Positions 14,984 to 25,125 of a stretch of 64,000 bases of DNA are shown one piece after another. How positions within the stretch are numbered: the stretch's first letter is position 1; every line of letters begins with the position of its first letter. The translations under genes and the position numbers were made by a program. Source of the stretch: Pleurocapsa sp. FMAR1 (GTDB taxonomy: Bacteria; Cyanobacteriota; Cyanobacteriia; Cyanobacteriales; Xenococcaceae); the NCBI RefSeq assembly GCF_963665995.1, contig NZ_OY762512.1, forward strand, positions 4,898,001 to 4,962,000, written 5' to 3'. Under the pieces are notes generated by a model that was not told the origin of the DNA, made no database searches, and worked only from the letters and a program-made list of their open reading frames with translations.

Positions 14984-16924
14984 TTAAAAGTAAATCAAAA
15001 GATTCAAGCCAGGAATTGTTCGAGAAAGAGTCCACAGCAGCAGAATAATATATAAAACTCCCAAACACCATTGATACCAGACTAAGGTAGAGATTAGTCC
15101 AGGAAGATGTCGATCTCGTAGACGAATATCATAAAATCCTAGCTTGAAAATATTATTTAAACTAAAGTTGTAATAGATTAGCCAACTCCAACGTCTACAC
15201 CATAAGATAGGCTGGTAGCGATCGCGAAAAAAGGGAAATCGAGGCATAATTGGTAAACGCCCTAACAAGAGCCTAAATTCTCTAAACGAGCCATCTTCGA
15301 CAAAATATGTAGTATTTAACAGATTATGATATCTCCCCTGTTTATAAATCAAACTTGTAATCAATGCTGGTATTGGTAAGAAGATAATGCCAATACATAG
15401 TAAAGTTAGCCAAGGTCGTTCCGTCATGATAAAAATGTTAACTATACTCAGACAAGTCAAGCTGAGATAGCTGATAGCCATAACTATAATTTCGTAGCGA
15501 TTGGGTATAATTGGCTGGGAAATATGAGGACGATAGCGATCGATAAACCAGAATAAAACGCTAAAAAAAGCGATCGCCATCATGCCAAGACTGAATAGCA
15601 AATTTATATTTGTGCCGTAGTCTCCTAAGAGCAATAATAAATTTAAGCCCAACCACTGTGGAATTAAACTAAGCCAACTCCAGGTTAATATTTTTTGCCA
15701 CGATGTTTTAGTTATTAGCTCACTTAATTGTTTGGCTCGCAGTTTTTCTCTTTTATATTCAAGCCGATTAGCATCAGTTATTTGTTCTAAACTACGAAAG
15801 TTACGAATTAAGTTTCGCAAGACAGTTTCATTACCTTCTAAACGATTTACATTGATATATTTGCCAATAATGTTGGTTTCGCCAATCAATTTGGCTTCTG
15901 CACTGTCAAAGGCTAGTCCAGAGGTATTAATAGTCGCTCTCGGTGTAAAAAAAGCGTTACTAAAGTCTATACGCTCAAGTAAATGAGCATCTTGTAGGTC
16001 GATCAGAAAATTGGCGTAACTATTACGAAAGGTAATATTTTTTTCAAAAGTCGTATTAATAAAAAGTAGTGAATCTAAAAATTTGCTTTTAGCAAAAATT
16101 AGGCGATCGCGATAAATGTTATTGCTAAAGTTAGCTGTTTTAATAAACACACTACGGGTAAAATCAGTAAGCTGATTAAACAGTGAATCGTTAAATTCAA
16201 TTAGTTCTTCAAATTGACTATTACTAAAATCAGTAATTCCCTGAAACTCTACTTGTTGAAATTTGGCGACCGCAAAAAAATGACAAAGATTAAAATTAAT
16301 ATTTTGACTAAAAACAACTTGGCTAAAGTTTACCTCTTTACCAAAAAATGAATGATTGTATTTGACTATGTTTTGAAACTTTGCACCAGTGGCTATTACC
16401 TGTTGTAAGAATAAACTATTAGAGGCATCTACTTCTCCTGTAAAAATAGCGTCATTAAACTTGAGACTGCCACGAAATATATTGATTCTCGGCACCTGCT
16501 GGTTTAGATTATTTTGGACAGGATAATATCGATTAATTTTTGCTTTTTCTAATATAGTTAAAACAGAGGATAAGGCACTGCCTATATAGCTATTGATTCC
16601 TAGCTGATTAAGTTGAAAATTACCCTGAATAATTGAATTACTAAAATTTAGACTAAGAGGATTACCAGCACGGCTAATAATATTATTTATTTTTTGATAG
16701 AATTGCAGATTAAAATCGCTATCAGGATTCGCTAGATCGATGATGTAATTGCTTAAATCGATAGTATCTCTGCCTTCTTGCTGAACCAGATGATCTATTC
16801 GATCTTGCAGTATCTCTAATGTTAAATAGCTGCGCTGTTCTGTTTGGGCATTGGCTGGTAATGGCAATAAAGTAAACATATATAAGTAAAAGCAAACAAG
16901 CAAAACTCTGAGAACTTTAGCCAT
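14984..16924 (-). CDS. Pentapeptide-repeat membrane protein
   Basis: A 646-residue protein. A signal peptide ends near LPANA (about residue 26). Residues about 90-360 are made of degenerate pentapeptide-type repeats A(N/D)FxN, e.g. FSNSQF, FTRSVF, FNDSLF and FRNSYA, predicted to form a right-handed quadrilateral beta-helix. A short coiled segment follows (about 380-415), then five or six transmembrane helices to the C-terminus. An extracytoplasmic beta-helix fused to a membrane domain is seen in cyanobacterial proteins of unknown function. It is convergent with the devA unit and alone on its strand. Confidence 0.75.
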   Translation of the reverse strand: MAKVLRVLLVCFYLYMFTLLPLPANAQTEQRSYLTLEILQDRIDHLVQQEGRDTIDLSNYIIDLANPDSDFNLQFYQKINNIISRAGNPLSLNFSNSIIQGNFQLNQLGINSYIGSALSSVLTILEKAKINRYYPVQNNLNQQVPRINIFRGSLKFNDAIFTGEVDASNSLFLQQVIATGAKFQNIVKYNHSFFGKEVNFSQVVFSQNINFNLCHFFAVAKFQQVEFQGITDFSNSQFEELIEFNDSLFNQLTDFTRSVFIKTANFSNNIYRDRLIFAKSKFLDSLLFINTTFEKNITFRNSYANFLIDLQDAHLLERIDFSNAFFTPRATINTSGLAFDSAEAKLIGETNIIGKYINVNRLEGNETVLRNLIRNFRSLEQITDANRLEYKREKLRAKQLSELITKTSWQKILTWSWLSLIPQWLGLNLLLLLGDYGTNINLLFSLGMMAIAFFSVLFWFIDRYRPHISQPIIPNRYEIIVMAISYLSLTCLSIVNIFIMTERPWLTLLCIGIIFLPIPALITSLIYKQGRYHNLLNTTYFVEDGSFREFRLLLGRLPIMPRFPFFRDRYQPILWCRRWSWLIYYNFSLNNIFKLGFYDIRLRDRHLPGLISTLVWYQWCLGVLYIILLLWTLSRTIPGLNLLIYF

Positions 16925-16998
16925 AACATCTACAATTATTTCTTCTAGATGATGTTTTTTTTGCTCAGAATCTTCATCGACAGTTATAAGCCTATAAT

Positions 16999-17760
16999 TT
17001 ACAAAAAATCAAAATGCTTTAAGCCTTCTAAAATGCCTCCAGCACAAGCAGATTGTGCTAAATACAGGCTGTCATTTTTATTCGCTTCATACCACTGAAG
17101 TAGTTCATCTTTAGCATTACTGACAATTAAACCTTTTTCTTGTCCTTTAAACATAGAAATATCATTACCAGAATCTCCGCAAACTATAGTTGTCGAGGCA
17201 GAAAAATCCCATTTTTGACGTAAAAACTGTACCGCTAAACCTTTATCACCGTTTTTGGGTAACAAGTCCAAATCTTGACCAGCACTGTAAATCAATTTTA
17301 TGTCGTAACCTTTCTCGCTTAAAGCAGATGTTAAACTGGCAATAGTTTGTTTTGCCACCGCCTGAGCTAAATAATAGCTTATTTTAAAAGGATTTTGCTC
17401 TGATTTAGGCTGAGACTGTAACTCGCTGAACTGACTAGCGATCGCCGTTATTTCTTGCCGATTCCAGCCTTGAGACAGAATATTTGCCCACTCAGGATCG
17501 TGTTGTTTATGATCTCGATCAAAATACATTTCCGTCCCCACAGAGGTAATCAAGGCATCTGGAGGAATGAGAGACTTTGCTTCTGCCAGAAGACGGTATA
17601 AATAAAGCGATCGCCCTGTAGCATAGACAATTTTACTGCTGTATTGCTGGCGATGACTAGCTAATTGCTGATTGAGTTTAAGCAGTGCAGCATCGTCACC
17701 AACTAAAGTATTGTCTAAATCAGTGACAAATAAAAAAGGACGCATAATTGGGACTCTCAT
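16999..17760 (-). CDS. Sucrose-phosphate phosphatase
   Basis: A 253-residue HAD-superfamily hydrolase of the SPP type. Motif I is FVTDLDNTLVGDD (nucleophile and acid Asp), motif II ATGRSLY, motif III around the Lys in LPKNGDKGLAVQFL, and motif IV CGDSGNDISMF. It dephosphorylates sucrose-6-phosphate in the cytosol, the last step of sucrose synthesis, used in salt acclimation by cyanobacteria. The ATG at 17745 (MRPFLFVTD) may be the true start. No sucrose-phosphate synthase gene is in the window. A CPA1 antiporter at 31 kb is another possible salt-stress gene. Confidence 0.88.
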   Translation of the reverse strand: MRVPIMRPFLFVTDLDNTLVGDDAALLKLNQQLASHRQQYSSKIVYATGRSLYLYRLLAEAKSLIPPDALITSVGTEMYFDRDHKQHDPEWANILSQGWNRQEITAIASQFSELQSQPKSEQNPFKISYYLAQAVAKQTIASLTSALSEKGYDIKLIYSAGQDLDLLPKNGDKGLAVQFLRQKWDFSASTTIVCGDSGNDISMFKGQEKGLIVSNAKDELLQWYEANKNDSLYLAQSACAGGILEGLKHFDFL

Positions 17761-17902
17761 AAAAAATATTTAAACTGAAAAATAGCAATATGTTATTTCA
17801 TTTACACATAATTACATAAACATTCAGGTAAGTAAATTTGGGTGAGAATTTGCTAAATATTAGAGAATATTTTTGGTTCAGTTTAAACCAAACTGACGTT
17901 AT

Positions 17903-18688
17903 TTAGATGTTTCTCAATAAGTCCATGATCTCGTCTACTTGTTGATGAAAAATCGGCTGGCGTTTTATTTGATAATTGCGTAGCGTTGCCGAGGGCGTGT
18001 CGCCTGTAGGTTTATCGCTGGGGAAGTTAATCTTAAACTCTTGTTTAACTGTTCCTGGTCTGGCAGAGAGAACATAAATCCTTTGAGACAAAAATACTGC
18101 CTCTCTTACATCATGAGTAATCATTAAAATAGTGCAGCCTGTTTTGCGCCAAATTTCTAAGAGAAACTGCTGCATACTTTCTTTAGTTTGTATATCTAAC
18201 GCCCCAAAAGGTTCGTCCATCAAGAGAATTTTAGGCTTAGTTGCTAAAGCTCGTGCGATCGCCACCCGCTGCTTCATTCCTCCTGAAAGCTCTTTAGGCA
18301 ATGATTGGGCAAATTTTGCCAAACCTACTATATCTAAATAATAAGAAGCCAACTCTCGTCTTTTACGAGGGGTCATTCCCAGAAGTTTTAGACCAAACTC
18401 GACGTTTTTTTGAACGGACATCCAGGGGTAAAGGGTATATTTTTGAAACACCATGCCTCGATCGGCCCCTGGTCCAATAACAGGCTCATTATCTACCGTA
18501 ATTGTTCCCGAAGTAGGAAGATCCAAACCAGCAATTAGCCTCAAAAGGGTAGACTTTCCCGAACCTGATGCTCCAACTACGCATACAAATTCTCCTGTCT
18601 CAACGTGCATATTAATATCTTTGAGAGCAACAAGAGGTTCTTTCTTAACCAGAAATTGTTTATATAACTGAGATATTTCTAAGTGCAT
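17903..18688 (-). CDS. SsuB/TauB-type ABC importer ATPase
   Basis: A 261-residue ATPase with Walker A GASGSGKST, Q-loop FQKYTLYPW, signature LSGGMKQRV, Walker B KILLMDEPFGALD and H-loop THDVREAVF. These sequences place it with nitrate/sulfonate/taurine importer ATPases. It is the last gene of a three-gene unit read right to left: substrate-binding protein, permease, ATPase. Near the C-terminus, DKPTGDTPSATLRNYQ is encoded by DNA that resembles the dispersed CGGCAACGCTACGCA-type repeat, possibly an in-frame insertion. Confidence 0.88.
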   Translation of the reverse strand: MHLEISQLYKQFLVKKEPLVALKDINMHVETGEFVCVVGASGSGKSTLLRLIAGLDLPTSGTITVDNEPVIGPGADRGMVFQKYTLYPWMSVQKNVEFGLKLLGMTPRKRRELASYYLDIVGLAKFAQSLPKELSGGMKQRVAIARALATKPKILLMDEPFGALDIQTKESMQQFLLEIWRKTGCTILMITHDVREAVFLSQRIYVLSARPGTVKQEFKINFPSDKPTGDTPSATLRNYQIKRQPIFHQQVDEIMDLLRNI

Positions 18689-18723
18689 TGCTATTTACTA
18701 ATTTCTAATTACTGATTACTGAT

Positions 18724-19563
18724 TTAGAACGCCCATTTGCAGGTGAATCTAAGCAATAAACGAAAAAACAAATCGATCGCAAAACCAATTAAGCCTAAGA
18801 TAATTAAACAGGCAAAAATTTCATCTGTTCTCAAAAACTTTTGAGCTAATAAAATCCTTTTACCTAAACCTTCATTTGCTGCTAGAAGTTCAGCTACTAC
18901 TACCAAATTCCAGGAAGCAGCCATATTTACCCGAAATGTATCAATAATACGCGGAATAATATAAGGAGTGATTACTTGTGATAATACTTGCCAGCGTTTG
19001 CCGCCTAAAGTGTAGGTTGTTTCGATTAAGTCTTGTGGGACAAATTTCACGCTGTCCATAATCATTAAAATATTAAAAAACACCGTACCAATAAATATTA
19101 AAGCAATTTTTGGAGATTCACCAATACCAAGATAAATAATCAAAAGGGGAATAAAAGCAGGTGCTGGCATATAGCGAACAATGCCAATAATTGGTTCAAA
19201 TAAAGCTCGAATGCTAGGAAAGGTTCCCATCAAAATACCTAAAGGAACCGCAACTACAGCCGACAAAAGAAAGCCGATGCTTACCCTAGCAAAGCTGCTG
19301 AAAGAATCAGTAGCTAAATATCCTTTTGACCAAAGTTCGTCTACAGCTTCAATTACATCTTTTGGAGATGGTAAAAAGATTGATTCTATTCCCGAATATT
19401 TAGATATTAATAACCAAACTAACAAAGGAATTGCAATTGATAAACTAGTTAAAACCCAAAATAATGACTGAGGAATATTTTCAGCTATACGCCAAATAAT
19501 AGTTGGTTTCAAGCTAGATTTTACGACTTTGGCTGAATCGCTTTCAGACACTACATTAGACAT
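18724..19563 (-). CDS. SsuC/TauC-type ABC importer permease
   Basis: A 279-residue BPD-transp-1 family permease. About six membrane segments are visible and the EAA-type cytoplasmic loop is LIETTYTLGGKRWQVLSQVI. Spacing to the ATPase gene is 35 bases. The permease family transports oxyanions, sulfonates, taurine or small heterocycles, and the sequence alone does not choose among them. Confidence 0.88.
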   Translation of the reverse strand: MSNVVSESDSAKVVKSSLKPTIIWRIAENIPQSLFWVLTSLSIAIPLLVWLLISKYSGIESIFLPSPKDVIEAVDELWSKGYLATDSFSSFARVSIGFLLSAVVAVPLGILMGTFPSIRALFEPIIGIVRYMPAPAFIPLLIIYLGIGESPKIALIFIGTVFFNILMIMDSVKFVPQDLIETTYTLGGKRWQVLSQVITPYIIPRIIDTFRVNMAASWNLVVVAELLAANEGLGKRILLAQKFLRTDEIFACLIILGLIGFAIDLFFRLLLRFTCKWAF

Positions 19564-19755
19564 TGTATATGCGGTATATATGTGTTTTAATTTTAGTTGC
19601 TCTAATTAATATTCATAGAATTAGATATCAATGATTTTCGCCTTTTTAGACTATTTAAGATAGCATAAGCAGCTAAAGTTTCAATTAGAATGCTTTAGCT
19701 ACTTATCGCTGAAATTGTACTTAAAAAAAAACACAACAGTTAACTTTAAAAATAT

Positions 19756-20793
19756 CTATTTAGCAGCTTTATAAGACTGAACAAACTGGTTATCTAATAT
19801 CTTAGTTAAATCTGGTGCTTCAGGAATAAAATCAACATCTACCATAAATTTAGACATTTTCTTGGCAGCAAAAGGCATATGTTTCATATCTTCTCCATCA
19901 CTAAAGGCTTCTAAATTTTCTTCAATGGTAAATATTTTTGTTCCTTTTTTAAACATCTGAAGTTCTTCTACTGTGACATCTGCCCTGGCTGCCAGAATTT
20001 CATCAGCTTTTTGGGGATTTTGGGCTATAAAGTCTAGGATATCAAACCAAGTATTGACTAGTGCTTGTGCCTGATCTGGTTTTTCATCAATCAGCTTTTG
20101 AGTAACTACTAACAAATCGGGAATTGCTCCAGGAAACGCTTTAGAGGAAATTAATTCTTTAGAACCTTCCCGCTTGAGTGCAGTCAGCCAAAATGGCGGA
20201 AAAGCACCCACTGCATCAGTTTTTCCCGAAGCAAAAGCAGCAGCAGCAGCCCCAGTTTCTAAAGGCACAATTTCTACATCACTTCGTTTCATGCCTTTAG
20301 ATTCTAAAGCTAAAGTTAATAAGAAATCGTCTACCACCCCTTCTTCAACGGCAACTTTTTTACCTTTTAAATCTTCGATTTTATTAATATCTTTGGTAAC
20401 GATAATTTTGTCATTACCTGCTGAATTATCATTAACCAAAATTGCCACCTCTCCATTGACTGCATCCGCAGCAAAAGAAATTGTATCGTTGAGAGTCTGA
20501 CAATTACCATCTAATTGACCAGCAGCAAGAGCCTCCATTGATTCTATGTAGCCGTCAAACCACTTCATTTGGACGTTCGCATTATTTTTAGCAAACAACC
20601 CTTCTTGTTCGGCGATCGCCCAGGGCCACCAGCCAGCCCAGTTACTATAGCCGATAACAATAGCATCCCCTTTAGGTGTACTCGGGACAGTAGTACCCGA
20701 ATCAGAAGATTTAGGAGCTTGAGAGCAGCTAATAGTTAAAACTAAACTGAGAATAAATACGCTCAGTGTTGATAATAATTTTCTTCTATTCAT
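19756..20793 (-). CDS. ABC importer substrate-binding lipoprotein (SsuA/TauA/ThiY-like)
   Basis: A 345-residue lipoprotein. The signal sequence ends in a lipobox LTISC with Cys23. The mature part starts IVIGYSNWAGWWPWAIAEQ, followed by GLFAKNN, the start of a periplasmic-binding type II fold of the NMT1/SsuA class, and includes KGKKVAVEEGVVDDFLL and the GAFPPFWL hinge region. It delivers the substrate to the permease encoded downstream (192-bp gap). Aromatic residues near the N-terminus (WAGWWPW) are likely ligand contacts. Possible substrates are sulfonate, taurine or a nitrogenous ring compound; none can be fixed. Confidence 0.85.
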   Translation of the reverse strand: MNRRKLLSTLSVFILSLVLTISCSQAPKSSDSGTTVPSTPKGDAIVIGYSNWAGWWPWAIAEQEGLFAKNNANVQMKWFDGYIESMEALAAGQLDGNCQTLNDTISFAADAVNGEVAILVNDNSAGNDKIIVTKDINKIEDLKGKKVAVEEGVVDDFLLTLALESKGMKRSDVEIVPLETGAAAAAFASGKTDAVGAFPPFWLTALKREGSKELISSKAFPGAIPDLLVVTQKLIDEKPDQAQALVNTWFDILDFIAQNPQKADEILAARADVTVEELQMFKKGTKIFTIEENLEAFSDGEDMKHMPFAAKKMSKFMVDVDFIPEAPDLTKILDNQFVQSYKAAK

Positions 20794-20970
20794 CTAGGTT
20801 AATAATTATTTAGAAAATACCAGCATAAGTTAGGAACTACAAAATTACTATAGCCTGAAAGATAAATATTTCATCTGTATATTAGGCTGAAATAACCTTA
20901 CCTCGATATGTAACTTTTAAAATTATTGTTTTGGTGAAGAATGTCGTCTAAAAAATCAAGTAGAGATGTT

Positions 20971-21579
20971 CTAGCAAATGTCTGTAATCAAGATATGTTT
21001 TGGATGCGCTTCGATACGTTTGAACCAAGCCAGGATGGCTGGATATTTATTTAAGTCAAATCCTCCTTCATCAGCAACATGAGTATAGGCATATAAACCA
21101 ATATCAGCAATGGTATAAGTGTCGCCGACAAAAAAATTATGCAGCACTAAATATTGTTCCATGACATTTAGTGCTGCATAACCTAGTTTTTGTTTATGCT
21201 TTAGTTGCTCTTGATATTTCTCTGATTGCTTGAGAATACTAATCCAATAACGAGCAGTGGCAATATTAGGTTCATGGCTGTATTGCTCGAAAAAAAGCCA
21301 TTGCATTATCTGGGCTTGAGCATAATTATTTTGTGGGAAATATTTTGTCTCCTGGCTGAGATAGTACAAAATTGCATTCGATTCTGCCAGAAATTTATCT
21401 GAGTCAATTTCCAGCAGAGGTATCTTGCCATTAGTATTTTTTGCTAAAAATTCAGGTGTTCTGGTTTCTCCATTCAGAATATTGACATCAATTCTTTCAA
21501 AAGGAATTTCCAATAAACTCAATAGTAAACGAATTTTATAGCTATTGCCTGATGGCAGAAAATCATACAGTTTGTACAT
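20971..21579 (-). CDS. Glutathione S-transferase family protein
   Basis: A 202-residue GST. The N-terminal thioredoxin-like domain has YDFLPSGNSYKIRLLLSLLE, with Ser or Tyr near the N-terminus as the candidate catalytic residue, the cis-Pro motif NTNGKIPLLEI, and the glutathione-anchoring FLAESNAILYYLS (Glu-Ser). The C-terminal domain is all-helical with the conserved TIADIGLYAYTHVADEGG N-capping box. It is cytosolic and likely acts in detoxification of electrophiles. Its start is 18 bases downstream of the sppA stop on the same strand. Confidence 0.88.
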   Translation of the reverse strand: MYKLYDFLPSGNSYKIRLLLSLLEIPFERIDVNILNGETRTPEFLAKNTNGKIPLLEIDSDKFLAESNAILYYLSQETKYFPQNNYAQAQIMQWLFFEQYSHEPNIATARYWISILKQSEKYQEQLKHKQKLGYAALNVMEQYLVLHNFFVGDTYTIADIGLYAYTHVADEGGFDLNKYPAILAWFKRIEAHPKHILITDIC

Positions 21580-21597
21580 TATTTGGCACTGATATTT

Positions 21598-23412
21598 TTA
21601 ATCAATCTCAAAATTAAAAGGCAGGCGGGCATAAACGCCACTGGGATCGTTAAATCCTTGCAAGAGGGATAATTCCTGTTTGATTTTTAAAAACTCGGCA
21701 GTCAGTGGGTCAATTGTTGCTTGGGATTCGAGATATTTTACAGCAAACAAACGTTGGAGTATTTCAGTTTCAAAGCGATTTTGCTGAGGATATTCTTCTA
21801 GCTGCCAATTGGTGCCTAGTTCAGCCTTTTTCGCAGCATAGGCGATCGCACTTTCTAAGCCGCCAATCTGATCTACTAAGCCAATTTTTACTGCTTCTTT
21901 GCCTGACCATACTCTACCTTGAGCGATCTGGTTAACTTTTTTTTCGGGAAGATTACGGTAGCTGGCTACTTTGTTCACAAAGAGTTGATAGGTTCTATTG
22001 ACAGATTTTTGATAAATAGCAAGCTCTGCCTTAGTTTTGGGTCGCACATTTGAATCAATATCGGCAAATTTGCCTGTTTTAACCACGTCCCAGGTGACAC
22101 CATTTTTGTTCGCAATTTCTTGAATATTTGACAGTAAACCAAAAACCCCAATTGACCCTGTAATGGTATTTTCTTCAGCAAATATCTCATTTGCGCCCGA
22201 AGCAATCCAGTAGCCTCCAGAAGCAGCCACATTACCCATAGAGACGATGATGGGCTTTTTCTCTTTGGTTAGCAGTATTTCTCGTAAAATTACATCTGAA
22301 GCTGTCGCCCCACCACCAGGACTATTTACCCGCAACACGATCGCCTTGACGCTATTATCTTGCCTTAGTTGACGCAAATCCTCTGCAAAGCGATCGCCGC
22401 CAATGGTTTCAATGCTACCTTCCCCATCGACAATTGTTCCTTCTGCATAAATTACGGCAATTTTTTGCCCAGCATTGGAAGTGGCTTCATTCGGGCGAAT
22501 AGTGCGATCGGCATACTCACTAAGCTCAACCTGCCTAAAGCTTTCTTCTTTCTCAGTCGCTTCAGTCTCGCCTGTAAATTCTCGCAGCTTGGAGGCTACA
22601 TTGTCGTAATAACCTACCCGATCGATCAAGCCAATTTTTTTAGCTTCTTCAGGCTCAAGATATCCTTGCTGGTTGACAACTTTTTGTAGTTTATCTGCGT
22701 TTAAACCTCTACTGTCAGCTATGGTATTTAAGAACTTACCCCATAAATCTGTTAATAAGGCTTTAGTTTGTTCTCGATTTGCTTCACTAAGATTGGTACG
22801 AATATAAGGTTCAACCGCAGATTTATAATCACCAACTCGAATTACCTGCACGCCTACGCCATATTTGTCTAGCGCGCCTTTGAAAAACATTTGCTGGGAA
22901 CTTAGACCATTTAGTTCTATCATGCCCATGGGATTGACAATCACTTCATCAGCCAGAGAAGATAAATAATATTCTTGCTCGCTTAAGGTTACATCGTAAG
23001 CAATAATTTTTTTACCCGCAGCCTTAAACTTATTTAAAGCTGCTCTCACTTCTTCGATGGTGGCATAACCGCTAAGACTACTACCCTTTCTACCATCCAA
23101 TAATAAAGCTACAATGCGATCGTCCTTAGTTGCCTGGTCTATTGATTGCAGCACTCGACGCAGAGTAATAGTATCTTGCTCCTTGCTAGAAAAAGCCTGA
23201 GCTATGTTGATAGGAGGTTTTGAATCTCTTAATTGGGTTGATAGATCGAAAACTAATACTGACTTATCTTTAATTCCTGGGGAATCTTCATCTCTAGCAA
23301 CTACGGTCAAGAAAATAAAAACTAATCCGCCTGCACCCAGAGTAATAAAAAGAAATAAGCCAATCATGCTACCAAGAGTGCTAGCGAAAGTCTGTTTAAT
23401 AAATTGACGCAT
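21598..23412 (-). CDS. sppA: Signal peptide peptidase SppA (protease IV, long form)
   Basis: A 604-residue membrane-anchored serine protease of the 67K type, with an N-terminal transmembrane segment (about 14-36). Two tandem S49 domains are present. The catalytic Lys lies in RVGDYKSAVEPYIR of the first domain and the nucleophile Ser in GNVAASGGYWIASG of the second. It degrades cleaved signal peptides in the membrane; a cyanobacterial homologue is linked to phycobilisome turnover under high light. Length matches the family. It is followed closely by the GST gene. Confidence 0.93.
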   Translation of the reverse strand: MRQFIKQTFASTLGSMIGLFLFITLGAGGLVFIFLTVVARDEDSPGIKDKSVLVFDLSTQLRDSKPPINIAQAFSSKEQDTITLRRVLQSIDQATKDDRIVALLLDGRKGSSLSGYATIEEVRAALNKFKAAGKKIIAYDVTLSEQEYYLSSLADEVIVNPMGMIELNGLSSQQMFFKGALDKYGVGVQVIRVGDYKSAVEPYIRTNLSEANREQTKALLTDLWGKFLNTIADSRGLNADKLQKVVNQQGYLEPEEAKKIGLIDRVGYYDNVASKLREFTGETEATEKEESFRQVELSEYADRTIRPNEATSNAGQKIAVIYAEGTIVDGEGSIETIGGDRFAEDLRQLRQDNSVKAIVLRVNSPGGGATASDVILREILLTKEKKPIIVSMGNVAASGGYWIASGANEIFAEENTITGSIGVFGLLSNIQEIANKNGVTWDVVKTGKFADIDSNVRPKTKAELAIYQKSVNRTYQLFVNKVASYRNLPEKKVNQIAQGRVWSGKEAVKIGLVDQIGGLESAIAYAAKKAELGTNWQLEEYPQQNRFETEILQRLFAVKYLESQATIDPLTAEFLKIKQELSLLQGFNDPSGVYARLPFNFEID

Positions 23413-23645
23413 TGTAGTGATTTGATTTATATATGTTGATATTTGTCAGATAAATTGCAGCAAATTTTGCTCTATTCCTATACTGCCCTCAAACTTCTCG
23501 ATCTTTACTATTAATAAATAATAATCTGATTCAGATTGTCAAACTGTACCAATCTCTACGCATATAGATTATAAAAATCAGACTGTCATTAAAAATTCAT
23601 TTCTTTGTCACAGGAAAGCCATGACCCTTAGATAAGTTATACATT

Positions 23646-23699
23646 GTCAGTCCTACATATGATTTCACTCATAAGCTCCTTCAGGCTTTTAGGACTGAC
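23646..23699. repeat. 54-bp hairpin element with 10-bp perfect arms
   Basis: GTCAGTCCTA (23646-23655) and TAGGACTGAC (23690-23699) are a perfect inverted repeat around a 34-base loop, which itself holds an imperfect AAGC/GCTT pairing. It lies in the 377-bp gap between divergent/tandem minus-strand genes. No T-run follows. It could be the terminator region of the oxygenase-to-sppA spacing or a short RNA hairpin. Nothing else is seen in this gap. Confidence 0.45.
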
Positions 23700-23789
23700 T
23701 TTACTATTTTATTTAGTTTATGATGTGGATTTTCTAAGCGCGCACCAGAAATGAATGTACCCTACAGATCGCTAATAGCTCGATAACGC

Positions 23790-25097
23790 TTATCTTTCTG
23801 CATGAACATAGTTCACAAAGTAAAACTTAGGTTGCAGCCAATACCTCAACCAACTCCAGATACCTAAACCTGATAGAGCAACGATCGTTAACGGTAAACC
23901 AAAGCTACTCCTAAGATCGTTGTTCATTACTGCCACCGAAGAAATAGTCAGAATAAAATTAACAATTAGAATTACTTTCAGGCGTTGAATATTTTTTACA
24001 GCTTGGCGACAGCTACTACAGTGTTGAGTATGCTGGCTGTAACGATCTAATAATTTATGGCGATCGATATTGATAGGCGCAAAAGTTGTTTCTAATTCTA
24101 GCTGCTGCCAAGGCAAATTCCCCTGGCAATAGCGATCAAACCAACGACGAAACTCAATTACTAAACGATCTGCGCTGGTGGGTAGTTTATATGCTTCTTG
24201 CCAACTACCACGCTGTTGTAATAAATGCTCCTGTAAACTTAAGAGGATCATATCCCCATCTAAGACCCGATTGCGTACCTTGATATGTTCCCACCAGCGG
24301 GGTGTGAAACGCTGAAGATTTTGAGCAAAATTGCGGCTAAATTGGGCAACGATTCGAGATTTGCCAGGAGCAACAGGGATAGAGTAAGTAATTAAACCTA
24401 TCTGTTTTTCTTCTCCAAAGGATATGGCATATTCCAAGCGACAGGGTGGTTGAAAAGTAATAGTAGTTTTAAAAGGTGTGCCTGTAGTTGCTTCAATTAA
24501 ATCTGCTCTAGACTGGGTAATTGTGAGAGGCAAGGGTTTAGCATTTTCTCTTTTTCCCTGCACTCCATGATGAGCAAACGGTACATGACTAGGATCGGCA
24601 ACGTTTTCAACTAAAGTTTGCCAGTCGTATGCTAAATCGCGCACAAAAGAAGACCAAACAAAGCCTTTCTCGGCATCGATTTGAGGAGATAGGGGTAATG
24701 GAGTCTTAGCTGCAATATCTGGCGATTCGGCATCCATCCAGACCCACAATAAATCATTAGCTTGGCGCGCAGGAAAGACAGTGGCGCATAGCTGTTGATT
24801 GTCAACCAACTGATTATCCGCTTGAGGTATGCGAGTACAGTTTCCCTGACTGTCAAATTGCCAACCATGATAACTACACATGATATTCCCCGTAGCTTCG
24901 TCTATCTTGCCTTCGCTTAAAGGTGCTAACCGATGAGGACAGCGATCTAAAAATACTTGATAACTATCAGCATTTTGAGGTTTCCAGATAACTAATTGAA
25001 TTCCTAATACAGTTACCGTTGTCGGTAGTTGGGGATTTAAATCTTCAACAGGAGAAAGGGGATACCATTGTTGCCAAAAATTAAACTCTGTTTTCAT
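23790..25097 (-). CDS. Rieske oxygenase, pheophorbide a oxygenase (PaO/Lls1)-like
   Basis: A 435-residue protein. The Rieske [2Fe-2S] site is Cys53-x-His55 and Cys74-x2-His77 (CPHR and CSYHGW). The mononuclear iron site ENVADPSHVPFAHHG supplies Asp/His ligands. The C-terminal half has a CxxC (HCSSC) followed by two membrane helices, the typical PaO/TIC55/CAO-like architecture. Such oxygenases act on chlorophyll derivatives or tetrapyrrole-like substrates at membranes. Substrate here is unknown. It is 28 bases downstream of polA on the same strand. Confidence 0.87.
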   Translation of the reverse strand: MKTEFNFWQQWYPLSPVEDLNPQLPTTVTVLGIQLVIWKPQNADSYQVFLDRCPHRLAPLSEGKIDEATGNIMCSYHGWQFDSQGNCTRIPQADNQLVDNQQLCATVFPARQANDLLWVWMDAESPDIAAKTPLPLSPQIDAEKGFVWSSFVRDLAYDWQTLVENVADPSHVPFAHHGVQGKRENAKPLPLTITQSRADLIEATTGTPFKTTITFQPPCRLEYAISFGEEKQIGLITYSIPVAPGKSRIVAQFSRNFAQNLQRFTPRWWEHIKVRNRVLDGDMILLSLQEHLLQQRGSWQEAYKLPTSADRLVIEFRRWFDRYCQGNLPWQQLELETTFAPINIDRHKLLDRYSQHTQHCSSCRQAVKNIQRLKVILIVNFILTISSVAVMNNDLRSSFGLPLTIVALSGLGIWSWLRYWLQPKFYFVNYVHAER

Positions 25098-25125
25098 TTA
25101 TCAATTACCATTTACCATTGAACAA

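Noticed and set aside
14699-15055. 118-residue plus-strand frame overlapping the small gene after devA
   Set aside because: It overlaps the end of the pentapeptide-repeat gene and has no start-site support; parts of it may be the shifted frame of the 14706 candidate.
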